Shown: positions 38,934-47,817 of the stretch, piece by piece
How positions within the stretch are numbered: the first letter of the stretch is position 1
Layout of the letters: the number at the start of each line of letters is the position of its first letter
DNA from: Ruminococcaceae bacterium P7
GTDB taxonomy: Bacteria; Bacillota; Clostridia; Oscillospirales; Acutalibacteraceae
Direction: 5' to 3'
Length of the DNA stretch: 64,000 nucleotides
Assembly: GCA_900100595.1 (NCBI GenBank)
Contig: FMUA01000007.1
Coordinates: forward strand, 1 to 64,000
Notes under the pieces: generated by a model
Database searches by the model: none
The model's input: only the letters and a program-made list of their open reading frames with translations
What the model was told of the DNA's origin: nothing
Position numbers and translations under genes: made by a program

Positions 38934-40538
38934 ATGAGCCTGACGAATAATCGAACTTTAGAGATACCTCTGAAACCGGAAAGCTTTGAGACAGCCGACC
39001 GGTTTATCAAACAATGGCTGACGCAAAAGCGAATCAGCCATGAAAGCAGTTTTGAGACGATGCTGCTGTTTGAGGCATTGTTTAACGATATGATCGAACA
39101 GGGCTATGGTCAGGATACCCTCCTGACCGTAAAGGCACAAAAAAACTTCGGCGAATATAACATCACTCTCGGCTTTGAGGGCGAAGCCTATATCCCGAGC
39201 ATGAAAAAGGATCAGAAAATCATCTCACCCGAGCTAAAGATCGTTATGGCTTTCAGCGACAAGGTAGGCTACAGGTACCGCTTGGGCTATAACCGCGTCA
39301 GCATCGTTGTCAAAAGGAACAATAACAGCTCTCTGCTTTACTGCTTACTCGCGATCCTTCTTGCTGTGCCGGTCAGCATCGCGCTGATCGCATTCGTGAG
39401 CGCTGACAAATTAATATCGCTCGATGATCAATATATTCAGCCCGTCATCAAGCAGTTCGCAAACGGAATGCTGATGATAGGCGCGCCGGTCACGTTCTTC
39501 TCTCTTGTCAAGAATCTGACAGACATCTATATTGTTTCGGAAAAAAACTCCTCCGCCCGAAAGCTGCAGATTAAAACGATCGTCACTTCCTTTATTGCGG
39601 TCGTATTGGCGCTGATAACGGGACCTCTCATTGCGGATGTTTTATACACACATCAGGGCTATTTCGGAAGCTTAGGTCTGTTCTCAAGCGGTATGAATAT
39701 GACGGAGTTCATCAATTCGCTTGTTCCCGACAACATATTTGAACCGTTCGAGACAATTATGCCGTTCCCGATCATTATTTTAGCGCTGCTTTTGACCTAC
39801 GCGCTGTGTTCGATCGGAGAGTATTTCGGCGCGGTACATAGATTCATCAATGTCAGCTTAGAGGTATTCTCTAAAATGCTCACCGTCGTGATGTTCACAC
39901 TGCCGTTCTTCTGCTTTTTCGCGGCTCTGTCGATGCTGATGATCGACGGCATCGACAACCTGATGATTCTGTTGGAGGTACTTCTGATTGTCGCGCTCAG
40001 TATGATCGTCATATCGGCGTTTTATCTGATACGCCTGCTCATCGGCAAGGTCAACATCAAGTCCTTTGCAAAACATTTGCCCGCGCTGCTGTGGGAGAAT
40101 TTCAAAATCAGTTCCGTGATCGACGCGGTTCCGTTTAATATCCGCTATTGCTCGCGAAAATACGGGTACAACAGAAAAAGACTCTCGGATAATCTGCCGA
40201 TACTCGCGCAGACCAATCTGGACGGAAACTGCTTTTTGATCATGCTGATCTCGATGAGCTTTATCTTCCTGCTCGGTATAGAGATCTCGTGGTTACAGAT
40301 CATCGGCATCGCTTTCCTGATTCTGTTCCTCTCTGTCGGCGCGCCGAATCAGCCGGGCTCGATCATGATCGGTATTTTGATCATCACCCTGTATTTAAAG
40401 GCGGATGAGCTGATTCTTATCGCAATATTTGCCGAAGTATTTTTCGGCTGGCTGCAGAACATCATCAATGTACTCGGCGACATCGTCACGGTGGCAATAG
40501 AGGAGCAGAAAGCCCGGCAGCAGCTTGCTTCGTGTTAA
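38934..40538 (+). CDS. SDF-family cation symporter with N-terminal anti-sigma-kinase-like domain
   Basis: This 534-residue protein has an unusual layout. Residues 1-115 look like a degenerate GHKL/RsbW ATPase domain (LLFEALFNDMIEQG resembles an N-box; GFEGEAYIP sits where the next box would be). Residues 130-525 form about eight hydrophobic segments plus SDF-type features: AQTNLDGNCFLIML (compare the NMDG motif) and GAPNQPGSIMIG. SDF symporters import dicarboxylates or amino acids with sodium or protons. The N-terminal part could gate or regulate transport. GTGACTT precedes the ATG; only 35 bases separate it from the truncated gene. Confidence 0.75.
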   Translation: MSLTNNRTLEIPLKPESFETADRFIKQWLTQKRISHESSFETMLLFEALFNDMIEQGYGQDTLLTVKAQKNFGEYNITLGFEGEAYIPSMKKDQKIISPELKIVMAFSDKVGYRYRLGYNRVSIVVKRNNNSSLLYCLLAILLAVPVSIALIAFVSADKLISLDDQYIQPVIKQFANGMLMIGAPVTFFSLVKNLTDIYIVSEKNSSARKLQIKTIVTSFIAVVLALITGPLIADVLYTHQGYFGSLGLFSSGMNMTEFINSLVPDNIFEPFETIMPFPIIILALLLTYALCSIGEYFGAVHRFINVSLEVFSKMLTVVMFTLPFFCFFAALSMLMIDGIDNLMILLEVLLIVALSMIVISAFYLIRLLIGKVNIKSFAKHLPALLWENFKISSVIDAVPFNIRYCSRKYGYNRKRLSDNLPILAQTNLDGNCFLIMLISMSFIFLLGIEISWLQIIGIAFLILFLSVGAPNQPGSIMIGILIITLYLKADELILIAIFAEVFFGWLQNIINVLGDIVTVAIEEQKARQQLASC

Positions 40539-40644
40539 ATGAGATCGGTCTGTCAGGTAACCGGTATTTCGCAAGGTAATGAACGGCGGTTTTCCTGTGT
40601 TATCGGACAAACGGCTGCGGCCGCAGTGACGATACTTTTTCTGA

Positions 40645-40911
40645 ATGATATTCAATCCAAACACCACGGCTCACATTCGGAATAAGCTGGGTGATCTGTT
40701 TGAAAAAATGTGTATAGAGATTTGGCTGGAGCGGGCAAATAAAAGCGAACTGACCGAAATGCAGAGCTTTCTGATTCACCGCCACGTTCAGGGTTCGCTT
40801 GCGATCGTCGCCGGATGGGCGCGTAACGACTACAAAAATCCCAAAGAGCTGATTGTCAACGCGATGTCGATTGCCGACCAAGCCGCCGAGGAGTTCATAA
40901 TGAAAGAATGA
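40645..40911 (+). pseudogene. TetR/AcrR-type regulator, C-terminal fragment
   Basis: This 88-residue frame has GSLAIVAGWARNDYKNPKE and a helical VNAMSIADQAAEEF end, as in the ligand-binding half of some TetR-family regulators. The HTH half is absent, so it is probably a remnant. It could be a complete small helical protein, but no ribosome binding site is evident. Confidence 0.5.
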
Positions 40912-40936
40912 AAGCTGTCTGTCAATCAAATAATTT

Positions 40937-40974
40937 AGCCTGCCGTATGTTGACGCTGCGGCAGGCTTTTTGTT
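40937..40974 (+). terminator. Intrinsic terminator
   Basis: AGCCTGCCG (40937-40945) pairs with CGGCAGGCT (40959-40967), followed by TTTTTG. Confidence 0.8.
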
Positions 40975-41026
40975 TCTCATCGCGTCTGCAATGACGATAG
41001 AGCTTGTTTTCTGTTGAAATACAATA

Positions 41027-41827
41027 TTACTGTTCTTTGATCTGATGAATGGTTTCCTTTACGGAGGCGAGAAGTTCTCTGTTTCGTATCACAACTACAA
41101 ATTCACCGATCGCCTTGAGTATCAGCAAAGCTCCGATTATTTGATAGACAAGCGCTGCGCTGTTTGCCGGAAGAAAAACAAACACGATACCGAGTACGAT
41201 AGTGAAAATACCCATGATAAGCAAAACCGTATTATTTTTCACGGGCGCGTTGCTTTTATAAGCCGCTCTTACGGTGATCACGCTTGAAATACCGTCGGCA
41301 ATCAACAGGGCGCCGAAAATGACTTGAACGATGTTTACAAAAATACTTCTCCAAAGGAACATACATATCGCAAGCAAAAGAAGTAAAGTATAGAAAATCA
41401 GCAAAGCGGTTTTACCTAAGGTACCGGTGTTCTTTTGCTTCTCCGTTAACTTTTCCACTCTTTTGTCAAGACGTTTGTTGGATTCCTTCATATGCTCTCC
41501 GATGACAGAATCTTTCGCAAGAAGCTCCTGCCCTATTGAAGCGTTATCCCTTTGACCCTCAAAATAGCCCTTTACAAAACCGCCGGCAAGCTCCCGACCC
41601 TTTCCGACCAATTCGTTTTTGTTGGTCAAAACAAAGATAATCGAAACGACCGAATAAAGCAGCAGCAACAGCGAGAGCATCATTGTATCCCAGTCCAATG
41701 AGCCTATCGGTCTGAACAGGTGGGTGATTCCCGGTATCAGAAAGCACCCTGTGCTGACAATCTTATTTTTCATCACAATCTGAAAGGCGCCGACGCCCCA
41801 GTTGAACAGTCTGCTGATTTTGCTCAT
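41027..41827 (-). CDS. HdeD-like membrane protein (DUF308)
   Basis: This 266-residue membrane protein has two N-terminal hydrophobic segments, a charged middle (residues 80-140, rich in KESNKRLDKRVEKLTEK) and four C-terminal transmembrane segments with IFGALLIADGISSVITV and IIGALLILKAIGEF, the repeat pattern of DUF308/HdeD proteins. Function is unknown; the family is linked to acid or stress tolerance. The start is ATG 41827; the upstream extension is hydrophilic and unlikely. Confidence 0.65.
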   Translation of the reverse strand: MSKISRLFNWGVGAFQIVMKNKIVSTGCFLIPGITHLFRPIGSLDWDTMMLSLLLLLYSVVSIIFVLTNKNELVGKGRELAGGFVKGYFEGQRDNASIGQELLAKDSVIGEHMKESNKRLDKRVEKLTEKQKNTGTLGKTALLIFYTLLLLLAICMFLWRSIFVNIVQVIFGALLIADGISSVITVRAAYKSNAPVKNNTVLLIMGIFTIVLGIVFVFLPANSAALVYQIIGALLILKAIGEFVVVIRNRELLASVKETIHQIKEQ

Positions 41828-41891
41828 ATGTATTTCCCAAAATAAATCTGTACGTTCGGTTCTGCCTGTCACTCAACAGCGAGGAGCTTTA

Positions 41892-42788
41892 TCATTTCTT
41901 AGTTACCTCGTATGTATTGCGCTCAATGTGGAGGTCATACTCTGTTTTTTCTCCCTTTGGAGAAACTACGGTAAGCACCGTGTCGCCCCCTTTTCTGAAA
42001 TCAGCGTGAAGCATATAATCCTCAACATCTTCCATATAGACGATTTTGACGTTGCCGTAGCTATCATCGGCAAGAGATACGGAATAAGAATCATTCAGCG
42101 TATGCTCCTCGCTGTTTGACATGATCTCTGTGCTGTAAACCGGAGGATTGAGCAGACAGAAAACCGTTATGGCGATAACCGCTGCGCTGCCGAGAGCCGC
42201 TCCGACCGCCCTGATCGCCTTGTTATGAAAGATGACAACGGGGTAAAGTATCATTGCAGCCGCGCAAAACACGGAAAGCAGAATAAACCTCGGCAGATAA
42301 AAGAGAAAATCCGAAAAATAGGTTGCGTAAGACATCGCTGTCAATGCGATCATCGGCAGGAGAATCAGGTATCCCCACCACTTGTCTTTTTTCATCCAAT
42401 AGCCGACAAAGCCCATCGGGAAGCAGAGGAGCGTCCACATAAACCAATATCTGTAGTATCCGAACAGCTGCCAGCCCAGCTCGCTGAAAGGCACCTGAAT
42501 CAGATAGACCAGCGGTTGACTTATCAGAAAAAACACAAAGCACTTTAATGCCGAATCAAGGTTTGACTTGCTGTTCATAATTATGATGATACCGAACAGA
42601 ATCCACACCTCAAACGTAACCGTAATGCCGATAAAGGATGTATAGCGAAGCTGTGGGATAATCGCGATCACAGCGGTAATCACGCCTGCGATAACAGCAG
42701 CGATAATAACCTTCGGCCATGTCAGGTTAATTCCGCCGAACACCTTGTCCGTCAATCTTCTGAAAAAGTTTTTGTTTTTCTTCTCCAT
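41892..42788 (-). CDS. Polytopic membrane protein with extracytoplasmic tail, unknown function
   Basis: This 298-residue protein has about seven hydrophobic segments followed by a soluble C-terminal domain of about 85 residues (after NPPVYSTEIM). I do not recognise a family. It lies 64 bases upstream of the HdeD-like gene and 25 bases downstream of a YdcF-like gene, so the three probably form a unit. Confidence 0.6.
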   Translation of the reverse strand: MEKKNKNFFRRLTDKVFGGINLTWPKVIIAAVIAGVITAVIAIIPQLRYTSFIGITVTFEVWILFGIIIIMNSKSNLDSALKCFVFFLISQPLVYLIQVPFSELGWQLFGYYRYWFMWTLLCFPMGFVGYWMKKDKWWGYLILLPMIALTAMSYATYFSDFLFYLPRFILLSVFCAAAMILYPVVIFHNKAIRAVGAALGSAAVIAITVFCLLNPPVYSTEIMSNSEEHTLNDSYSVSLADDSYGNVKIVYMEDVEDYMLHADFRKGGDTVLTVVSPKGEKTEYDLHIERNTYEVTKK

Positions 42789-42813
42789 TGTTTCACTATC
42801 CTTTCATACTATT

Positions 42814-44256
42814 CTAACTGAAGTGATACAGCGCAAGAATCAGGGAGACGATTAAGACGATGTACCCGATATGCTTCCATTTTTGGTCGACAAGCAAGCC
42901 GATGAATTCACGCAGAAAAGCGTTGAAATAAAAATACGGTTTTGTTTTTGCGGAAATACCCTTCGCCTCAAAACCATTCTTACGGGCGAGAATATATCCG
43001 CGGAAAACGTGATAGTTGGTTGTGGCAAAGGCAACCTTTTTCTTATTAATAGCGCCGCCGTGATCTTCGATGACCTTTTTGGAAAACTGCATATTCTGCA
43101 TTGTGTTCACGCTTTTGTCCTCGAGGATAATCCGCTCCGGCGGAATACCGATACCGAGCAGATAGTTTTTCATCGCTTCGCTTTCGGATATCACTTCATC
43201 GTCGCCCTGCCCTCCCGAGGGAACATACACGGCGTGCTTACCGGTTTGCTCGTATTGCTTCTTCCCGAACGCAACGGCGCTGTCAACACGCCCTTTTAAG
43301 AGCGGCGTCAGTCCTCCGTCCTTCCTGATTCCGCATCCGAGGATGATGATATAATCGCGGTCAAGCGCAGGGGTGTATTTCGTAGCAAGATATGTACACG
43401 TGACGGTTGACAGAAGCATGCACTCAAAGTACGCAATCAAATAAATCAGAATCAGACGGAGAGCTTTCGGATATTGTATTCCCCAAAGCATAAACAGGTA
43501 GCCTGAGCCAAACGTAAGAACCATTCCGGCAAACCACAGAATCGCAAAAATGATTCCGAGCGTATTGACGGGTCTTCTGCCTTCGTTCCGAATCAGCCAT
43601 ATATTGCTGACAGCAAGCATAACAGAAATGACGAGCATAACCGGAGTCAATCCGAAAAGGAACAGAAGTCCTGTTTCGGTTATCAGCATTAACAGCGTGC
43701 TGACCGAATCAATCACGTTGTTAAGCAGCTTGTAGAGGATATACGCAAACATCACTAAATTATAGAGTCCGATACCGCCGCAGGCAATCATCGGATAGGA
43801 AAAATCTCCCTTTTTCCGATAGTCAGTAAACATCCACAGCATAACAAACTGGAAGACAAAAAGCACTGCAAGCGCAGCGTAAACGATGTACTGAACTCCG
43901 TTGAACTTTATGATACCTTCTGTGAAGTCAATCAGGGTACCCAAGGAATTCACATCAAAGGTTCTTTCGTGCATCGGTATGACGTCGTCCCCGTACACAT
44001 AGCTGATATTTACCGAAGTCTTTCCGGGGTTCAGCGCTTCAAACTCAAAGATAAGCTCCCCGTTTTCCATTCGGACGTCCGTCATGCGCGCAACATTCTC
44101 GTCACTCAGCCTGACCTCAGCTTTCGGCACTGTATCCGTCCCCAAAAAAATATTGGTATGAAGCGTATACCGGCTGCCGACGGCGAACACAGCTGCAACA
44201 GAAAATATGATTGCCAACGGTATACAAATCCAAAGTATCAGTAATTTTTTTTTCAT
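42814..44256 (-). CDS. YdcF/SanA-family (DUF218) membrane protein
   Basis: This 480-residue protein has a signal-like first segment, a beta-rich external domain (about residues 30-120), seven or so transmembrane segments and a C-terminal DUF218 domain: YIIILGCGIRKDGGLTPLLKGRVD, VPSGGQGDDEVISESEAMK, EDKSVNTMQNMQFSKK and ATTNYHVFRGYILAR. DUF218 proteins act in envelope maintenance, for example cell-wall precursor and vancomycin-linked phenotypes of SanA and ElyC; the exact reaction is unclear. The start is ATG 44256; a start at 44298 is also in frame. Confidence 0.8.
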   Translation of the reverse strand: MKKKLLILWICIPLAIIFSVAAVFAVGSRYTLHTNIFLGTDTVPKAEVRLSDENVARMTDVRMENGELIFEFEALNPGKTSVNISYVYGDDVIPMHERTFDVNSLGTLIDFTEGIIKFNGVQYIVYAALAVLFVFQFVMLWMFTDYRKKGDFSYPMIACGGIGLYNLVMFAYILYKLLNNVIDSVSTLLMLITETGLLFLFGLTPVMLVISVMLAVSNIWLIRNEGRRPVNTLGIIFAILWFAGMVLTFGSGYLFMLWGIQYPKALRLILIYLIAYFECMLLSTVTCTYLATKYTPALDRDYIIILGCGIRKDGGLTPLLKGRVDSAVAFGKKQYEQTGKHAVYVPSGGQGDDEVISESEAMKNYLLGIGIPPERIILEDKSVNTMQNMQFSKKVIEDHGGAINKKKVAFATTNYHVFRGYILARKNGFEAKGISAKTKPYFYFNAFLREFIGLLVDQKWKHIGYIVLIVSLILALYHFS

Positions 44257-44358
44257 GTCCAAGACTATCCTTTTTATAAATATTTGATGAATAATCAATC
44301 CTTAATATGAATACCAGAAACAATCGATAACTTTTTACGCTTTGTCATTTTGACTTAT

Positions 44359-44519
44359 GGGAATCTCTAATAATTCAATGTCGTACAGAAGTGCGGAAGA
44401 TTTATGGCAGAATGTTGTCAAAACGCCGCAGGAATACTGACGTATTTCAAGGGGTTTTGGCAAGATTATGCCGTGAAGATTCCGTGCTTATGTGCGGTAA
44501 GGAATTGTTAGAGGTTCCC
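44359..44519. mobile_element. 161-bp MITE, copy 2
   Basis: It begins GGGAATCTCTAATAATTC and ends AGAGGTTCCC, flanked by TTAT on both sides. It has the same length and orientation as copy 1. It overlaps the last 24 codons of the BASS transporter gene and gives that protein a new C-terminus. Confidence 0.85.
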
Positions 44520-45454
44520 TTATTCTTCCATTTCCTGTAAATACCCGCTAAGATCGCTCCGGAGATGTTATGCCATACGGAAAAGACCGCGCCGGGAACA
44601 GTCGCCATTGCAAGATCCGGGAACGCCGTACCCGCAAGGCTGGTAGCAAGTCCCGAGTTTTGCATACCGATTTCGATTGACAGCGCCTTTGTCTTTGCCG
44701 GAGGCAATCTGAGGAGCTTTCCCAGTCCGAAGCCGCATGCATAGCCGAGCAGGTTATGAAGAATGACAACGGCAAGTACCAGAGCGCCGCTCGTGTAGAT
44801 TTTCTCGGCGTTATGCGAAACAACAGCAGCGACGATCAGACAAATCGCGATGGTCGAAACCATTGGAAGCACGGTGACCGCTTTCCCGGTTATTTTTCCG
44901 AAGAAATGGTTGATGACAAAGCCGAGAGCGATCGGAATGATGATCACCTGGATGATACTCCAAAACATCGCCCAGACATCGACACTGACGGTCGTTTGCA
45001 GCAGCAGCCAAGTGATCGCGGGCGTGAGAAGCGGCGCGAGCAGGGTGTTCACGCTCGTCATTCCGACCGACAGCGCAACGTCGCCCTTAGATAAATAAGT
45101 CATCACGTTGCTCGCCGTGCCGCCCGGGCAGGTTCCGACAAGCACCACGCCAGCGGTAAGCGCAGCGTCAAGTCCGAAAACCCGGCTCAATCCGAACGCC
45201 AGCGCCGGCATAATAATGAACTGCGCCGCGCAGCCGATGATAATATCCTTCGGTCTTTTGAAAATCAGCGCAAAATCCTTCGGCTTCATGGTAAGTCCCA
45301 TACCGAACATCACGATCATCAGAAGATAGTTGATCCAAGAGGTATTGATCCACAGCGACGACTGCGGCACAAACAGTGCGAGCGCGGCTACCGCCAGAAC
45401 AATGACTGCCATGTATTTTCCGATTATTTCGCTTATTTTTTCAATCACTTTCAT
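44447..45454 (-). CDS. Bile acid:sodium symporter family (BASS) transporter with MITE-derived tail
   Basis: This protein of about 335 residues has ten hydrophobic segments and the BASS motifs VGTCPGGTASNVMTYLSKGD and ALSIEIGMQNSGLATSLA. Such carriers import organic acids (bile acids, pyruvate, pantoate) with sodium. The last 24 residues (after the natural-looking YRKWKNK) read TSNNSLPHISTESS and end in KTP; they are encoded by the terminal repeat and interior of a MITE. All transmembrane segments lie before the insertion, so the carrier may still work. ATG 45454 follows AAGGTGA. Confidence 0.87.
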   Translation of the reverse strand: MKVIEKISEIIGKYMAVIVLAVAALALFVPQSSLWINTSWINYLLMIVMFGMGLTMKPKDFALIFKRPKDIIIGCAAQFIIMPALAFGLSRVFGLDAALTAGVVLVGTCPGGTASNVMTYLSKGDVALSVGMTSVNTLLAPLLTPAITWLLLQTTVSVDVWAMFWSIIQVIIIPIALGFVINHFFGKITGKAVTVLPMVSTIAICLIVAAVVSHNAEKIYTSGALVLAVVILHNLLGYACGFGLGKLLRLPPAKTKALSIEIGMQNSGLATSLAGTAFPDLAMATVPGAVFSVWHNISGAILAGIYRKWKNKGTSNNSLPHISTESSRHNLAKTP

Positions 45455-45474
45455 CAAATCACCTTTTCCAAATA

Positions 45475-45856
45475 TTACACCGCGTCCTTTTCAACAGGCA
45501 AGACACGATCAACAACGATGGCTGTTACAAATACAATAGCAACACAGTTTTCAGCAAAAACTGTTTTTACGATATCGGGGAAAACGTCAAATATCCCGGG
45601 GACTTGTGTAAATCCCAAACCGAAGCTCAAAGAAAAAGCCAAAACAGCGAGATTTCTCTTCGTCAGCCCCTAACACGGCTCCGTAACCGTATTTTGCTCC
45701 GACAACGCACGCAATCGACACGAATGTAAAGCTGATGCCCATCACGACCGGGAGTCCCGAGCCAATCCTCCAAATCGGAAACAGCTGGATGAGCGTTCCG
45801 GTACCGGCAATTATCATGGCGCTTTGAATCATATCCGCAGATTCACCCGCATCCAT
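45475..45856 (-). pseudogene. NCS2 xanthine/uracil permease with large internal deletion
   Basis: The 5' part reads GTLIQLFPIWRIGSGLPVVMG and FTFVSIACVVGAKYGYGAV as in the first quarter of NCS2 nucleobase permeases. Further on, in a different frame, comes the normal C-terminal part (FGLGFTQVPGIFDVFPDIV and AIVFVTAIVVDRVLPVEKDAV) ending at TAA 45475. About 300 codons and the frame are lost between them. It is clearly non-functional. Confidence 0.78.
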
Positions 45857-45879
45857 TCATCATGCGCCTGCAACATGAA

Positions 45880-46656
45880 TCAAAATTCCATCCTTTTCAG
45901 CTCATTGATGATGTCGTCGATATCATCCGGTATTCTCTCGCTGCCGCCTGCCATATCATCAAACAGCCTGTCAAGGTTTTCCTCAAAGTTTTCCGGAAGC
46001 ACCCTGCAATTTTTCCTGCACAGCTCTATCAGGCGTTTTTCTCCGGGGTGCGTCTGTCTGTTCACCGCGAACAGCACATCAAAATAGGATTCGAGAAACG
46101 CGGCGGTTCTGTGAACGATACTCACACGGTCTTTTCTTGCGCACGCTTTTTTGATTTGCAGGGAATACGCCGGCATAGCGGCATACAATAGATTGGTATT
46201 TCTTTTGATGATATTCTCGCGCAGCTGATCGGGATAAGGAATATCAAACCGCTCCTTTGCCTTTTTCAGTCTGCCGTTTTTGTCATATATGATCTTACAG
46301 TTCAAAAGATTATGCCACATACAGGTGGTATATCCGTTTTGTGCCTGATACTTTTCCGCAACGTCGGAAACGCCTTCACAAAAGCCGTCAAGATCACGAT
46401 ACAAAATATCGATATCAATATGGTTCTTTAACACACAGTTATCCTCGTGCTCCCAATATTGATTGCCGATCTCCATATATCCGCAGTATTTTTCAAGAAT
46501 ACAGCGTCTTGTTTCCTCGCTTACGGGTGAAGTGATGTACACATACACATCATAATCCGATTTTTCATCATAACATTCGCCGGCTCTTGAACCGCCCAAA
46601 GCGATCGCTTCCACCTGCTCCAAATCCGCAAACTCGCTGAATAGTTGATTAACCAT
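45880..46656 (-). CDS. Nucleotidyltransferase with DUF4037-type C-terminal domain
   Basis: This 258-residue protein has the polymerase-beta-like nucleotidyltransferase signature ALGGSRAGECYDEKSDYDVYVY (G-G-S then D-x-D) and a third acidic residue in HIDIDILYRD, so metal and NTP binding are plausible. The helical C-terminal part resembles DUF4037. Relatives modify antibiotics or RNA/protein targets by nucleotide transfer, but the target is unknown here. A 20-bp MITE scar lies 25 bases upstream of the start. Confidence 0.78.
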   Translation of the reverse strand: MVNQLFSEFADLEQVEAIALGGSRAGECYDEKSDYDVYVYITSPVSEETRRCILEKYCGYMEIGNQYWEHEDNCVLKNHIDIDILYRDLDGFCEGVSDVAEKYQAQNGYTTCMWHNLLNCKIIYDKNGRLKKAKERFDIPYPDQLRENIIKRNTNLLYAAMPAYSLQIKKACARKDRVSIVHRTAAFLESYFDVLFAVNRQTHPGEKRLIELCRKNCRVLPENFEENLDRLFDDMAGGSERIPDDIDDIINELKRMEF

Positions 46657-46681
46657 ATTATCCGCCTTTCTCTTTTTATAA

Positions 46682-46701
46682 GGGAATTATTTGAGGTTCC
46701 C
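46682..46701. mobile_element. 20-bp MITE scar (terminal repeats only)
   Basis: GGGAATTATTTGAGGTTCCC consists of little more than the two terminal repeats of the 161-bp family and is flanked by ATAA on both sides, so it marks an old insertion that lost its interior. Confidence 0.65.
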
Positions 46702-47173
46702 ATAAGTTATTAAAACCGTTTGACTCCATTATACCAGAAAAACCGCGCAAAAGCAACACTCGCCGAACGCTCGGTTATGATTATTCAAGACCTTGAAAAA
46801 ACCGCTCTCCGAAAAATCACGGAAAACTGCGTATCATTCGGAAGCTTTTATGATGTATCGATATTGAGGGAACCTCTGCCGCTACACGGTTCATTTATCG
46901 CTGCACGGATTGCAACACGCATTTCACATACCGAAAACGGCTTGCCTATGCGGTTCTGCACGGTTTACACGGATAACACGCGATTCTCTCACAAATATAA
47001 TATATATACAAATGCCTTTCGTTACGGAAAACGGCTTTACGAACAGTCACTGATAAGGGTAAAGCTCCGTGTAAAACGTGTAAAGTGTGTATTTTCCCAT
47101 TCCTGTGCGGAAAATCACGTATTCTTATCCGTGTAAGCCGATTGGAAAACCGTGTAAAGTGTGTAATATTAAT
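46702..47173. other. Gene-poor stretch with repeated GTGTAAAGTGTGTA motif
   Basis: An open frame exists (46720-47136) but its composition and lack of a ribosome binding site argue against coding. The motif CGTGTAAAGTGTGTA occurs at about 47080 and 47153, with a related CGTGTAAAACGTGTAAAG. I see no other feature. Confidence 0.4.
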
Positions 47174-47233
47174 GGGAACCTCTGATCATTCAATGTCGCG
47201 CTCATGCGCGGTAAGAAACTGTCAGAGGTTCCC
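47174..47233. mobile_element. 60-bp internally deleted MITE
   Basis: It begins GGGAACCTCTGATCATTCAA and ends CAGAGGTTCCC; the interior of the 161-bp family between AATGTCG and GCGCGGTAAG is missing. Flanks are TAAT and TAAA. Confidence 0.75.
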
Positions 47234-47309
47234 TAAATAAACTCTTGACAATCCTCCGTAAATGCTTTCCATTTATTCGGATAGTTGTTTATATAAGGAG
47301 CGACGAAAT

Positions 47310-47677
47310 ATGAACATGCTTTTTGCGGATATCCTGAAAAAACTGCGGGAGAAAAAAGGACTCTCCCAGAATGAAATCGCTAAACGTATATATGTTACCC
47401 GCGCCACAATATCCCGGTGGGAAAACGGCAACCGTCTGCCGGACGCCGCGATGATCACACGGCTTTCCGAGGTTTTGGGCGTGGATGTGAATGTGCTGTT
47501 CCATGCGGCGGCGCAGAGCGACGAGAATCTTATCGTCATCATGGTCGACGACAACAAGGTCATCCTCAACGGAGGTCTGCCGATCATAAAGTGGGCTTCA
47601 TGCTCAAGCCGATCACGCCCGATGGCGTAAAAAAACAGCTTAAAAAGCTGAGATATCCTATAGGAGGGCTTGAATAG
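47310..47677 (+). pseudogene. XRE-type HTH regulator fused to a receiver domain, internal deletion
   Basis: ATG 47310 follows AAGGAG. Residues 1-65 form an intact XRE helix-turn-helix (ILKKLREKKGLSQNEIAKRI, RATISRWENGNRLPD). Then a receiver domain begins (LIVIMVDDNKVILNGGLPII) but after 15 residues the frame breaks. In the next frame the C-terminal end of a receiver domain is found (VGFMLKPITPDGVKKQLKKL), ending at 47677. About 80 residues including the phospho-acceptor Asp are missing. The HTH part, read in frame to a stop at 47628, could still be made as a short repressor. Confidence 0.75.
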
Positions 47678-47789
47678 CCGCACAAAACCTCGCCGTTTTG
47701 AACGATCATGACATTTCCTCTGAACCCAACCGTAAACATTTATAAATTGTTTTCATGCAATTTCAGTCTCACGAATTCAGAAAAAACGA

Positions 47790-47814
47790 AAGGCAGCGCC
47801 GCCGCGCTGCCTTT
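47790..47814. terminator. Terminator of the radical SAM gene
   Basis: AAGGCAGCG pairs with CGCTGCCTT; T-runs follow on both strands, and on the minus strand it lies just after the stop at 47818. Confidence 0.75.
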
Positions 47815-47817
47815 TTC

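Noticed and set aside
46720..47136. Open frame of 138 codons between MITE remnants
   Set aside because: No ribosome binding site, no family and biased composition; treated as non-coding.
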